DNA of 64,000 nucleotides from Kitasatospora purpeofusca (lineage in GTDB: Bacteria > Actinomycetota > Actinomycetes > Streptomycetales > Streptomycetaceae), in contig NZ_JODS01000020.1 of assembly GCF_000718025.1 (NCBI RefSeq), forward strand, positions 124,001 to 188,000, written 5' to 3'. A program made the translations under genes and the position numbers. The notes beneath the pieces were generated by a model, which worked only from the letters and a program-made list of their open reading frames with translations, ran no database searches and was not told the origin of the DNA. Shown piece by piece: positions 17,180 through 26,495 of the stretch (the first letter of the stretch is position 1; every line of letters starts with the position of its first letter).

Positions 17180-17296
17180 ATCCTCGGGGCCTCCCGGACC
17201 TTCCGGGCCTCCTCCTCCCGCAGGCCTCCCGCCTCGCAGACTTGCCCGTCCGATCCTCGGACGCGGCTCCCCGCAATACGCAGAAAGGCACTTTTC

Positions 17297-18124
17297 GTGC
17301 GCAACGCCCTGAAGTTCACCAGCGTCCTCGCCACCGCCGGCATCGCCCTCTCGCTGGCCGCCTGCGGCAGCAACGGCGACTCGTCCTCCTCGGACGCGAA
17401 CGCGCCGCTCACCGTCGTCGCCAGCCCCACCCCGCACGGCCAGATCCTCAAGTACGTCAAGGACAACCTCGCGGACAAGGCCGGCCTCAAGCTCAACGTC
17501 AAGGAGGTCACCGACTACGTGACCCCCAACACGGCGGTGCAGGACGGCTCGGCCGACGCCAACTACTTCCAGCACGTGCCGTACCTGGAGGACTTCAACA
17601 AGAAGCGCGGCACCGACATCGTCTCCGTCGAGGCCGTGCACCTGGAGCCGCTGGGCGTCTACTCCAAGAAGGTCAAGGCGATCGCCGACCTGCCGGACGG
17701 CGCCACCATCGGCCTGCCCAACGACGCCACCAACGAGGGCCGCGCGCTCAAGCTGCTCGCCGACAACAAGCTCATCACCCTCAAGGACGGGGCCGGCACC
17801 GCCGCCACCCCCGCCGACGTCACCGGCAACCCGAAGAACTTCAAGTGGAAGGAGCTGGAGGCCGCCCAGCTGCCCCGCTCCATCGCCGACGTCGACGCCG
17901 CCGTCATCAACGGCAACTACGCGCTCGACTCCGGCCTCAAGCCCGCCACCGACGCGATCGTGCTGGAGAAGGCCGAGGGCAACCCCTACGCCAACATCCT
18001 CGCCGTCAAGAAGGGCAAGGAGAACGACCCGCGGGTGAAGAAGCTCGCCGAGCTGCTGCACTCCGCCGAGGTCAAGAAGTTCATCGACGACACCTTCCAG
18101 GGCTCCGTCATCCCGGCGTTCTGA
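17297..18124 (+). CDS. metQ: Methionine-binding lipoprotein of the importer
   Basis: Substrate-binding lipoprotein of the NlpA/MetQ family, 275 aa. The signal peptide LATAGIALSLAAC ends with a lipobox Cys at about residue 22. The mature protein has the family elements VVASPTPHGQIL, TDYVTPNTAVQDGSADANYFQH, IGLPNDATNEGRALKLL and NPYANILAVK. GTG 17297 follows AGAAAGGCA. It lies 117 bp after metI and ends before a long hairpin. Confidence 0.93.
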   Translation: MRNALKFTSVLATAGIALSLAACGSNGDSSSSDANAPLTVVASPTPHGQILKYVKDNLADKAGLKLNVKEVTDYVTPNTAVQDGSADANYFQHVPYLEDFNKKRGTDIVSVEAVHLEPLGVYSKKVKAIADLPDGATIGLPNDATNEGRALKLLADNKLITLKDGAGTAATPADVTGNPKNFKWKELEAAQLPRSIADVDAAVINGNYALDSGLKPATDAIVLEKAEGNPYANILAVKKGKENDPRVKKLAELLHSAEVKKFIDDTFQGSVIPAF

Positions 18125-18164
18125 TCCCCGGAGCCGACCGCTCCCGACCCGTCCCGCCGGACCA

Positions 18165-18205
18165 CCGACCGGGCCCCCGCCGCAACCAGGCGGGGGCCCG
18201 GTCGG
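18165..18205 (+). terminator. Terminator after metQ
   Basis: CCGACCGGGCCCCCGCC and its perfect 17-nt complement enclose a 7-nt loop 40 bp after metQ. It probably ends the metNIQ transcript. Confidence 0.8.
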
Positions 18206-18332
18206 GCAGTATGCACCAGTGACGGTCCGACAGGCCCATTTCTGACGTACCGTCGTCCGGTCCGTGCACCGCGTGACCACCCGGCACCGGCGAGGCGTAC
18301 GGTGTGTCCACGACCCGGCGAGGAGAGACGGC

Positions 18333-19115
18333 ATGGCAGCGAGCTTCCCCGAGACCGCCATCAGCACCGAACGGCTGCTGCTGCGCCCGCTTGCGGAGGA
18401 CGACGCCCCCGGCCTGGCCGACATGATGGCCGACGAACTCGTCCTGGCCTGGACCGACCACCCGCACCCCTTCACCGAGGCCCACGCCCTCGACCTGGCC
18501 CGCACCCTCGCACCCGCCCACCGCGCCACCGGCCGCGGCATCGTGCTCGCCGTCACCGAACACCTCACCCAGCGCCTGGTCGGCCTGGTCGAACTCCGGC
18601 ACACCGACTGGCGGCTGCGCTCCACCGAGATCTCCTTCGTCACCGCCGCCTGGGCCCGCGGCGAGGGCTACGCCCCCGAGGCCGTCCTCGGCGTCGCCCA
18701 GTGGCTCTTCGAGGACCGGGACTTCCTGCGCCTCGAACTGCGCACCGCCGCCGGGAACACCGCCGCCCAGCAGGTCGCCCAGAAGATCGGCGGCATCAGC
18801 GAGGGCGTCCTGCGCAGCGCCTGGATAGTGCGCGGCGAGTCCGGCGAGTCCGGCGAGTCCGCCGCCGGTGCGGCGGGGGACCGCCGGGGCCACGACCGCT
18901 CGGGCTACGACCCTTCCGGCTACGACCCCTCGGGCTACTACCCCTCCTCCGGCCACGACCGCCGGGCCGCCGACCGCCCGGCCCCGGACCGTCCGGCCGT
19001 CGGCGAGAGCCGCAGCGACCTCATCCTGTGGAGCCTGCTCCCCGAGGACCTGGAGACCCCCGAGGCCGCCGCCCCCGCCTGGGCCGGCGGCCACCGCTAC
19101 GTGCTGCGCGACTGA
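18333..19115 (+). CDS. RimJ/RimL-type GNAT acetyltransferase with Tyr/Asp-rich insert
   Basis: A 260-aa GNAT protein. The first 165 residues are a standard RimJ/L domain: ISTERLLLRPLAEDDA, WARGEGYAPEAVLGVAQWL and AAQQVAQKIGG. Then comes a low-complexity insert with GES repeats and GYDPSG repeats (about 170-220), before a final LILWSLLPEDLE segment. The family is usually about 180-200 aa, so the insert is extra. AGGAGAG precedes ATG 18333. Possible targets include protein N-termini or small amines; unknown here. Confidence 0.82.
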   Translation: MAASFPETAISTERLLLRPLAEDDAPGLADMMADELVLAWTDHPHPFTEAHALDLARTLAPAHRATGRGIVLAVTEHLTQRLVGLVELRHTDWRLRSTEISFVTAAWARGEGYAPEAVLGVAQWLFEDRDFLRLELRTAAGNTAAQQVAQKIGGISEGVLRSAWIVRGESGESGESAAGAAGDRRGHDRSGYDPSGYDPSGYYPSSGHDRRAADRPAPDRPAVGESRSDLILWSLLPEDLETPEAAAPAWAGGHRYVLRD

Positions 19116-19333
19116 CCCGCACGTGGGCCCGCGCGACCGACCCGCACGACCGGACGTACGAGGGGCCCGTACAACCGGCCCGGACCACCGCCGGGCTGCC
19201 CTTCGGGGCCGACCGGCACGGACATGTGTACGAGATGTCCGCGCCGAGGGGATCACACCCGGTAGCCTCTCCACCGGTGCCGCACGCCGGCGCCGCCTGT
19301 CGGCGCACGGACGGCGAGGGAGAACAGCCACAG

Positions 19334-20653
19334 ATGGCTGACCGGATCACGGTCATCGGGTGGGACGGCACACCGCTCACCGAGGCCGCCGCCGCGGCCC
19401 TCGCCGCAGCCACCCTGGTGGCCGGCGCCCCCTACCAGCTCAAGGCCCTCCCGGTGCCGCCCGCCGCCGAACGCATCGCCCTCGGCAGCATCCAGCTCGC
19501 CGCCCGCCGGATCGCCGAACACCGCGGCGCCGCCGTCGTCATCGCCGAGGGCGACCCCGGCTTCTTCGGCGTCGTCCGCACCCTGCGCCGCCCCGAGTAC
19601 GGCCTCGAACTCGAAGTCCTCCCCGCAGTCTCCTCCGTCGCCGCCGCCTTCGCCCGCGCCGGCATGCCCTGGGAGGACGCCCAGGTTGCCAGCGCGCACG
19701 GCGGCCGCCTGCGCCGCGCCGCCAACCTCTGCCGCGCCCACCCCAAGGTCGCCGTCCTCACCGCACCCGGCGCCGGCCCCGCCGAACTCGCCCTCATGCT
19801 CCGCGGCGTCCACCGCACCTTCGTCGTCTGCGAAGCTCTCGGCACCCCCGACGAGGACGTCACCGTCCTCACCTCCGACCGCGTCGCCGACCACATCTGG
19901 CGCGACCCCAGCGTCGTCCTCGTCATCGGCGGCAGCAGCGGCGGCGGCCCCGGCGGCGGACCCGCGAACGGCGCCGCCGGCGAGGCCGCCGGCTGGCTCG
20001 CCGGACGCCCCGTCGGCTACCCGGGACCGGACCGGGGCTGGGCCCTGCCCACCGAGACCTACACCGGCACCGGCCGCACCCCCGCCCCACCGGGCGCCCC
20101 CGCCGACCCCGGCGCACCCGGCGCATCCGACACGCTCCCGGCGCACGTCCGCGCGCTCGTGCTCGCCCGCCTGGGTGCCCGCCCCGGCGACCTCGTCTGG
20201 ACCGTCGGCGCCGGCAGCGGCGCCCTCGCCGTCGACGCCGCCCGCTTCGGCGCGGCCGTCGTCGCCGTCGAGGCCGACCGCTCCGCCTGCGCCCGGCTAG
20301 CCGTCAACGCCCGCCGCTACGGCGTCGAGGTCGAGATCGTCCACGGCCGGGGCCCCGACGTCCTCGGCGAACTCCCCGAACCCGACGCCGCCGTCGTCGA
20401 GACCGGCGGCCCGGAAGCCGTGCGCGCCGTGCTCTCCCGCCGCCCCGAACGGATCGTCGCCGTCGCCCGCACCCTCGCCGAGGCCGAGGAGGTCCGCCGC
20501 GTCATCGCCGGCGCTGGCTACCGCGCCGACGGCGCGCTGCTCCAGTCCGCGCCGCTGCTCCCGCCCGCCGGGGCCGCCGCCGACGGACCCGGCCTGCGCC
20601 TCGGCATGGGCGACCCGGGCACCTTCCTGCTCTGGGGCGCGCAGAAACCGTGA
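19334..20653 (+). CDS. cobL: Precorrin-6Y C5,15-methyltransferase (CbiE-CbiT fusion)
   Basis: Methylates C5 and C15 and decarboxylates C12 acetate of precorrin-6Y during cobalamin synthesis. The protein has 439 aa. The N-terminal CbiE domain (about 1-205) contains VVIAEGDPGFFG and VLPAVSSVAAAFARAG. A Gly/Pro-rich linker (about 205-265) joins it to the CbiT domain, with SAM motif VWTVGAGSGALAVDAARFGA and PDAAVVETGG. GAGGGAG precedes ATG 19334. It lies upstream of the BluB-CobT fusion and the CysG-type gene. Confidence 0.92.
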   Translation: MADRITVIGWDGTPLTEAAAAALAAATLVAGAPYQLKALPVPPAAERIALGSIQLAARRIAEHRGAAVVIAEGDPGFFGVVRTLRRPEYGLELEVLPAVSSVAAAFARAGMPWEDAQVASAHGGRLRRAANLCRAHPKVAVLTAPGAGPAELALMLRGVHRTFVVCEALGTPDEDVTVLTSDRVADHIWRDPSVVLVIGGSSGGGPGGGPANGAAGEAAGWLAGRPVGYPGPDRGWALPTETYTGTGRTPAPPGAPADPGAPGASDTLPAHVRALVLARLGARPGDLVWTVGAGSGALAVDAARFGAAVVAVEADRSACARLAVNARRYGVEVEIVHGRGPDVLGELPEPDAAVVETGGPEAVRAVLSRRPERIVAVARTLAEAEEVRRVIAGAGYRADGALLQSAPLLPPAGAAADGPGLRLGMGDPGTFLLWGAQKP

Positions 20654-21233
20654 AGACCCGGTGGCGCCGGGTGGTGATCCCGGTGGGAGCCGGTGCCGAT
20701 CCACGTGTTCCCGGGCCCGTCCGCCGCGTCCGCCCACCGTGCGCTCCGGTCGGGCCGTGGGCCCGGACCCGGCGCACGGCCCGGCCGGACGGTGATCCAG
20801 GTCGCATCCGGACACCGATTCGGGAGGCGGCCTCCCCGGGCCGGTAGTGTGGCGTCCGGGACGGCTGCGGTGTCCGACAGCCCGCCCGATCCGGTCGGGT
20901 CCGGTGCCTTTCTGACATGGCGCAGACCGACGGGGTTCGGAGTGTGGGCAATTCGACGGGCCGCCCGCCGGACCTGGAGAATGCCGTAGGGTCCGGTGCG
21001 GTCGTGCCGGTTGCCCCGGCTTGTCGTTGTCTCAGATGACGCGCCGCCCCACCCGGGTGGCGCGCGGGCCGGGGTGCCGCAGCGCGCCGGAAGGATTTCG
21101 GCCGCAGCGCCTCGGCGCGGCGGCCGTGTGTGATTGAGGGGCGGGCCGGTGCAGGCCCGGCCCGTGCGGATGGGCGCTGCGGTCGGTGATCGTGTCGCCG
21201 AGGGCGCGGCAGCGGCCTGGAAGGAGCTTTGAC
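20654..21233. other. 580-bp gene-free leader upstream of the bluB-cobT fusion
   Basis: No convincing gene. It holds several GC-rich hairpins: CCCGATCCGGTCGGG near 20885, a CCACCCGGGTGG palindrome near 21050, and GGCCGC/GCGGCC flanking GCGCC-TC-GGCGC at 21100-21125. I looked for the B12-box and adenosylcobalamin riboswitch core and did not find them. It probably contains the promoter of the next gene. Confidence 0.35.
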
Positions 21234-24200
21234 ATGACCGATGGCGGCCACGTCCCGAACGAGGGACTGCCGGAGCACCTGCTCGCCGGGCCCGACCGGC
21301 TCGGCGGCCCGGAGGGCGTCGCGGCTGTCGCACCCGTACAGGGCGTCGCGCTGGACGGCACCCTCCCCGGTGTGCCCGGGGTCGGCGTTCCCGGTGCGGT
21401 CCCGCCCGGCGCCGCCGTCCTCCCGCCGCAGGGCGTACCCGCCCACGGCGTCCCGGCCCACGGAGTGCCGGCCCAGGCCGTGCCCGTGCAGGGTGTCCCG
21501 GCACCGGGCGTCCCCGCACCGGGCACCCCGCTCGGCGCGCCCGGATTCGCCGCGCCCGCCCCCGGAGCGCCCGGCGCCGCCGGTGAGGCCTGGGCCGCCG
21601 CCCCGCGCCCGACGTTCCACTTCGTCGACCAGCCGGACGGCCTCGACGACGAGGACGACGTCCTGCTGATGCCCGGTCCGCAGGGCTCCTGGGGCGAGCC
21701 GACGGCGCCCGCCGCCGACCAGGCCGCCGACCCGCAGACCCCGCCCGGCACTCCCGTCGAGCCGTCCTGGCCGCCGCTGGAGCCGCCCGTGCTCGGCGCC
21801 GACCAGGCCGGCGCCCCCCACGGCTTCGCGCCGCAGGCCGCCCCCGGCGTCCAGACCGTGCCGGCCCAGCAGCAGGGCCCCGAGCCGGTGACGGCCGTTC
21901 AGTCGCCGCGCCGACCGCTGCACGCCGGGCCGCCGATCCCGGACCCGTCCCTGATGACCGGCCAGGTCCCGGTCCGCTCGCTGGCCGACCGCGGCCCGTC
22001 GACCGGCAGCACGCCCGCGCACGGCATCCCGGTGGTTCCGGCCGCCGTCCAGCCCGAGCCGATGGCCGTGCCCGTCGCCGTCCAGCCCGTACCCGCGCCG
22101 CAGCCGGTCGAGGCCGCCGTCCAGCAGCCTCCCGTCGTGCTGCCCGTCGCCGTTCCGGTCGAGGCGCCGGTCGTGGCCGAGGCGGTCGTCGAGGCGCCGG
22201 TCGAGGCCGTCCCCGAGACCACCGCGGCACCCGGGAACACCGAGCCGGCCGTCGTCGAGCCGGCCGCCGTCGCCGTCGAGGCCCCGGCCGGGGCTCCCAT
22301 CGCCGAGGCTCCGACCGCCGAGGCTCCCGCCGCCGAGGGTTCCGCCGCTGTCGCCGAAGCCGCCGCCGAGGCACAGGCCGGGGGCGGTCAGCCGCGCCGC
22401 ATCTCCGCCTTCCTCGCCGCGCCGACCCCGCACGGCCTCCCGCAGGTCGAGCCGGTCGCCGAGCCCGTGGCCGAGCCGCTGGTCGAGCAGTCCGCCCCGG
22501 CCGCCGTCGGGACCGAGGCGGAGCAGTCCGCCCCCATAGCGCCCGTCGCCGACCCGGCCGAGGCCCCCGCCCAGGCCGGGCCCGAGGCCGTCGAGCCCGC
22601 CGCGCCCGCCGCCGTCGAGCCGGTCCCGGCCGAGCAGCCCGGGCCCGCGGTGGAGGCCGCCGGGCCCGAGGGCGAGGCGCCCGTCGAGCCGGTGGCCGAG
22701 CCCGTGGCCGGCCCGGCCGCGGTGGAAGCCGCCGCCGAGGCCCCCGTCGAGGCCCCCGCCCCGGAGGCGGCCGCCGAGACCGCCGCCGGCACCGGCGAGA
22801 TGCCCTCCGGCCAGCCCGTCGCCGCCCCGGTGGACGTCCCGGCCGAGCCGGTGTCCGCCGCCGTCGCCGAGCCGGCCGAGGCCCCCGCCGAGCAGCAGCC
22901 CGCGGTCGAGCAGCCCGCCGTGCCGACGGACACGCTGCCGACGGACGCCGTGCCCGTCGACGCGCCCCCGGCCGACGCCCCCGCCGAACTGCCCGCGACC
23001 GAGGCCGCCGAGACCGCCCCGGCCCCGCAGGCCGAGGACGGCACCCCGGCCGAGCCGACCGCCGTCACCGAGCCGACCGCCGCCGTCGCAGAGCCCGCCA
23101 CTGCGGCCGAGCCGGCCGAGGCCACCGGGCCCACCGACACGGCCGAGACCCCCGAGGCCCCGGCCGACCCCGCCGAGGCGCCCGCGGCCGCCGAGGCACC
23201 CGTCGACGGCGAGCAGCCCGCCGACGCCGAGGAGGCCGCCGAGCCCCAGGAGCCCGCCGAGCCGCGCGGCCCCGCCGCCCCCGGCTACGACGAACTCGGC
23301 CGCGAGGCCGTCCACCAGGTCATCCGCGAGCGCCGCGACATCCGCAACGGCTTCCGCCCCGACGCGATCCCCCACGAGGTGCTGATCCGCGTCCTGGAGG
23401 CCGCCCACACCGCCCCCAGCGTCGGCTACTCGCAGCCCTGGGACTTCGTGGTCATCCGCTCCGCCAAGACCCGCCGCAAGATGCACGAACTGGCCGAGCG
23501 CCAGCGCGAGGCGTTCGCCGACTCGCTCCCCAAGGGCCGCGCGAAGCAGTTCAAGGAAATCAAGATCGAGGCGATCCTCGAGACGCCCGTCAACATCGTC
23601 GTCACCGCCGACCGCACCCGCGGCGGCCGGCACACCCTGGGCCGGCACACCCAGCCGCAGATGGCCCCGTACTCGGCCGCCCTCGCGGTCGAGAACCTCT
23701 GGCTGGCCGCCCGCGCCGAGGGCCTCGGCGTCGGCTGGGTGAGCTTCTTCGACGAGGAGGAGCTGGTCCGCGAGCTCGGCCTGCCCGAGCACCTGGAGGT
23801 CGTCGCCTACCTGTGCGTCGGCTTCGTCGACGCCTTCCCGGACGAGCCCGAGCTCCAGCAGCAGGGCTGGGCGAAGAAGCGCCCGCTGTCCTGGGTCGTC
23901 CACGAGGAGCAGTACGGCAACCGCGCCCTGCCCGGCGAGGAGCCGCACAGCGTGCTCTCCGAGACCCTGCGCGGCATCCGCCCGCTGGACGCCAAGGCGC
24001 TCGGCGAGGCCTGGGACCGGCAGAAGCGGATGACCAAGCCGGCCGGCTCGCTCGGCATGCTGGAGATCATCTCGGCCCAGCTCAGCGGCCTGTCCCGGAA
24101 GTGCCCGCCGCCGATCCCGGAGCCCGCCTGCGTCGCGGTCTTCGCCGCCGACCACGGCGTGCACGCCCAGGGCGTCACCCCCTGGCCGCAGGAGGTCACC

Positions 24201-25022
24201 GCCCAGATGGTGGGCAACTTCCTGGCCGGGGGAGCGGTGGTCAACGCCTTCGCCAAGCAGATCGGCACCGAGGTCTGCGTTGTCGACGTGGGCGTGGCCG
24301 CCGAGCTGCCCGAAGCGATCCAGCAGGGCCGCACCACCGGCCTGCTGCCGCGCAAGGTCAAGCCCGGCACCGACGACATGACCCAGGGCCCGGCGATGAC
24401 CCGCGAGGAGGCCCTCAAGGCCCTCGAGGTCGGCATCGAGACCGCCCGCGACCTCGTCGCGGCCGGCAACAAGGCGCTGATCACCGGCGACATGGGCATC
24501 GCCAACACCACCGCCTCCGCCGCCCTGATCTCGGTCTTCACCGGGCTGGACCCGGCCGAGGTCACCGGCCGCGGTACCGGCATCGACGACGCGACCCACA
24601 CCCGCAAGATCGAGGTCGTCCGCGCCGCGCTGGCCCTGCACCAGCCCGACCCGGCCGACCCGATCGGCGTGCTGGCCGCGGTCGGCGGCCTGGAGCACGC
24701 CGCCCTGGCCGGCTTCCTGCTCGGCGCGGCCAGCCTGCGCACCCCGGTGATCCTGGACGGCGTGATCGCCGGTTCGGCCGCGCTCGTCGCCAAGGCGATC
24801 GCCCCCGAGGTGCTCGCCGCCTGCATCGCCGGCCACCGCTCGGCCGAGCCCGGCCACCAGGCCGCCCTGGCCAAGCTGGGACTGCGCCCGCTGATCGACC
24901 TCGACCTGCGCCTCGGCGAGGGCACGGGCGCCCTGCTGGCCCTGCCACTGGTGCAGAGTGCGGCCCGCGCGATGCACGATGTAGCCACCTTCGACTCCGC
25001 CGGGGTCACCGAGAAGGCCTGA
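21234..25022 (+). CDS. cobT: BluB-CobT fusion with long Ala/Pro/Glu-rich N-terminal region
   Basis: A 1262-aa protein covering both ends of lower-ligand assembly. Residues about 1-683 are low-complexity Ala/Pro/Val/Glu sequence. About 684-905 is a BluB-type nitroreductase fold (REAVHQVIRERRDIRNGF, AHTAPSVGYSQPWDFVVIR), which makes 5,6-dimethylbenzimidazole from FMNH2 and O2. About 905-1262 is CobT (KPAGSLGMLE, FAADHGVHAQGVTPWP, ITGDMGIANTT, and LRLGEGTGALLA with the catalytic Glu), which makes alpha-ribazole phosphate from NaMN and DMB. AAGGAG precedes ATG 21234. The role of the head is unknown. Confidence 0.92.
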   Translation: MTDGGHVPNEGLPEHLLAGPDRLGGPEGVAAVAPVQGVALDGTLPGVPGVGVPGAVPPGAAVLPPQGVPAHGVPAHGVPAQAVPVQGVPAPGVPAPGTPLGAPGFAAPAPGAPGAAGEAWAAAPRPTFHFVDQPDGLDDEDDVLLMPGPQGSWGEPTAPAADQAADPQTPPGTPVEPSWPPLEPPVLGADQAGAPHGFAPQAAPGVQTVPAQQQGPEPVTAVQSPRRPLHAGPPIPDPSLMTGQVPVRSLADRGPSTGSTPAHGIPVVPAAVQPEPMAVPVAVQPVPAPQPVEAAVQQPPVVLPVAVPVEAPVVAEAVVEAPVEAVPETTAAPGNTEPAVVEPAAVAVEAPAGAPIAEAPTAEAPAAEGSAAVAEAAAEAQAGGGQPRRISAFLAAPTPHGLPQVEPVAEPVAEPLVEQSAPAAVGTEAEQSAPIAPVADPAEAPAQAGPEAVEPAAPAAVEPVPAEQPGPAVEAAGPEGEAPVEPVAEPVAGPAAVEAAAEAPVEAPAPEAAAETAAGTGEMPSGQPVAAPVDVPAEPVSAAVAEPAEAPAEQQPAVEQPAVPTDTLPTDAVPVDAPPADAPAELPATEAAETAPAPQAEDGTPAEPTAVTEPTAAVAEPATAAEPAEATGPTDTAETPEAPADPAEAPAAAEAPVDGEQPADAEEAAEPQEPAEPRGPAAPGYDELGREAVHQVIRERRDIRNGFRPDAIPHEVLIRVLEAAHTAPSVGYSQPWDFVVIRSAKTRRKMHELAERQREAFADSLPKGRAKQFKEIKIEAILETPVNIVVTADRTRGGRHTLGRHTQPQMAPYSAALAVENLWLAARAEGLGVGWVSFFDEEELVRELGLPEHLEVVAYLCVGFVDAFPDEPELQQQGWAKKRPLSWVVHEEQYGNRALPGEEPHSVLSETLRGIRPLDAKALGEAWDRQKRMTKPAGSLGMLEIISAQLSGLSRKCPPPIPEPACVAVFAADHGVHAQGVTPWPQEVTAQMVGNFLAGGAVVNAFAKQIGTEVCVVDVGVAAELPEAIQQGRTTGLLPRKVKPGTDDMTQGPAMTREEALKALEVGIETARDLVAAGNKALITGDMGIANTTASAALISVFTGLDPAEVTGRGTGIDDATHTRKIEVVRAALALHQPDPADPIGVLAAVGGLEHAALAGFLLGAASLRTPVILDGVIAGSAALVAKAIAPEVLAACIAGHRSAEPGHQAALAKLGLRPLIDLDLRLGEGTGALLALPLVQSAARAMHDVATFDSAGVTEKA

Positions 25023-25034
25023 CGCCCGTCCGCA

Positions 25035-25078
25035 CCGCTCCGTGCACCGGCCCGAGGGCGCGCCGGTGCGCGGAGCGG
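25035..25078 (+). terminator. Hairpin between bluB-cobT and cysG
   Basis: CCGCTCCGTGCACCGG pairs with CCGGTGCGCGGAGCGG through 16 positions, one of them G-U, around a 12-nt loop. It could end or attenuate the cobT transcript before the cysG-type gene. Confidence 0.5.
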
Positions 25079-25122
25079 CGCCGTACCCCAGCACACCCTC
25101 ACCCGACCCAGGAGCACCGCCG

Positions 25123-26406
25123 ATGACCGCGCCCACCCCGCCCTCCTTGCCCGCCGACGGGCAGGAGGGGCCCAACCCCAGCACCGAGGGCCGCGCTCGC
25201 ACCCCGTACCCGGTCGGCCTGCTGCTGGCCGGCCGCCGTGTCGTGGTGGTCGGCGGCGGCCACGTCGCCCAGCGGCGGCTGCCCGCGCTGCTCGCCACCG
25301 GCGCCGACGTGCACCTCATATCGCCGGTCACCACCCCGGCCGTGCAGGCGATGGCCGACGCCGGTGAGCTGACCTGGCACGAGCGCCGCTACCGGGAGGG
25401 CGACCTCGCCGACACCTGGTACGTACTGGTCGCCACCGACGACCCGGCGGTGAACACCGCCGTCAGCGCCGAGGCGGAGCGCGGGCGGGTGTTCTGCGCC
25501 CGCAGCGACGACGCCGCCGCCGCCACCGCGTGGACGCCCGCCAGCGGGCGCGACGCCGGGGCGACCGTGGCCGTCCTCACCGGGGACCCGCGCCACTCGG
25601 CCGCGCTGCGGGACTCGATCGTCGAGGGGCTGCGGGACGGCTCGCTCGCCGCCCGCCAGTACCGCGCCCGGGGTGCGGGGGTGGCACTGGTCGGCGGCGG
25701 CCCGGGCGACCCGGACCTCATCACGGTGCGCGGCCGCCGGCTGCTCGCCGACGCGGACGTGGTGGTGGCCGACCGGTTGGCACCGCGCGAGCTGCTCGCC
25801 GAGCTGCCGGAGCACGTCGAGGTCATCGACGCGTCGAAGATCCCGTACGGGCGCTTCATGGCGCAGGAGGCGATCAACCGGACGCTGGTCGAGCACGCCA
25901 GGGCCGGCAAGTTCGTTGTGCGGCTCAAGGGCGGCGACCCGTACGTGTTCGGGCGCGGCGGCGAGGAGCTGCTGGCCTGTGTGGAGGCGGGGCTGCCGGT
26001 CACGGTGGTGCCGGGCATCTCCAGCTCCATCAGCGTGCCGGCGGCGGTCGGGGTGCCGGTCACCCATCGGGGGATGACCCACGAGTTCACCGTGGTCTCG
26101 GGCCACGTGGGGCCGGACGACGAGCGGTCGCTGACCAACTGGGAGGCGCTCGCCGGGATGACCGGCACCCTGGTGCTGCTGATGGCCGTCGACAAGATCG
26201 GCGCCATCGCGGCCCGGCTGATCCGGGACGGCCGGGCGGCCGACACCCCGGTCGCCGTCGTCCAGGAGGGCACCACCGCCGCCCAGCGCCGGGTCGACGC
26301 CACCCTGGCGACGGTCGCCGCCACCGTCGAGGCCGAGCGGATCAAGCCCCCGGCCGTCATCGTCATCGGTGACGTCGTCAACGTCCTCGCCACCCCGGAC
26401 GCCTGA
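25123..26406 (+). CDS. cysG: Bifunctional precorrin-2 dehydrogenase / uroporphyrinogen-III C-methyltransferase
   Basis: Makes precorrin-2 from uroporphyrinogen III and oxidises it towards sirohydrochlorin and siroheme. The protein has 427 aa. The N-terminal NAD-binding domain (about 25-165) has VVVVGGGHVAQRRLPALL and VATDDPAVNTAV. The C-terminal SUMT domain (about 185-427) has LVGGGPGDPDLITVRGRR, VVVADRLA, VRLKGGDPYVFGRGGEE and VVPGISSSI. GGAGC precedes ATG 25123. It supplies precorrin-2 for the neighbouring cob genes or for siroheme. Confidence 0.93.
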   Translation: MTAPTPPSLPADGQEGPNPSTEGRARTPYPVGLLLAGRRVVVVGGGHVAQRRLPALLATGADVHLISPVTTPAVQAMADAGELTWHERRYREGDLADTWYVLVATDDPAVNTAVSAEAERGRVFCARSDDAAAATAWTPASGRDAGATVAVLTGDPRHSAALRDSIVEGLRDGSLAARQYRARGAGVALVGGGPGDPDLITVRGRRLLADADVVVADRLAPRELLAELPEHVEVIDASKIPYGRFMAQEAINRTLVEHARAGKFVVRLKGGDPYVFGRGGEELLACVEAGLPVTVVPGISSSISVPAAVGVPVTHRGMTHEFTVVSGHVGPDDERSLTNWEALAGMTGTLVLLMAVDKIGAIAARLIRDGRAADTPVAVVQEGTTAAQRRVDATLATVAATVEAERIKPPAVIVIGDVVNVLATPDA

Positions 26407-26434
26407 GGGCAGCGGCACGAGGGGCGGCCGTTCT

Positions 26435-26471
26435 CCCGCACTTTGCAAAGTCGCACTTTGCAAAGTGCGGG
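26435..26471. terminator. Bidirectional terminator made of two CTTTGCAAAG palindromes
   Basis: CCCGCACTTTGCAAAG and its exact 16-nt complement surround TCGCA. Each arm itself contains the palindrome CTTTGCAAAG, so GCACTTTGCAAAG occurs twice as a direct repeat. It sits between convergent genes and suits a bidirectional terminator, though a protein-binding role is possible. Confidence 0.65.
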
Positions 26472-26495
26472 GGTGAGGGAGCGCAGCACCCCACC

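Noticed and set aside
20693..20989. 98-codon plus-strand frame after cobL
   Set aside because: No ribosome site or domain; composition matches non-coding GC-rich DNA.
20654..21233. Cobalamin riboswitch before bluB-cobT
   Set aside because: The B12-box and its conserved flanks were not found by eye; only generic GC hairpins are present. A covariance search would be decisive.
20502..25334. Minus-strand open frame of about 1600 codons opposite bluB-cobT
   Set aside because: It is the mirror of a GC-rich coding frame. It reads as Gly/Arg/Asp-rich nonsense, whereas the plus strand has full BluB and CobT motifs.
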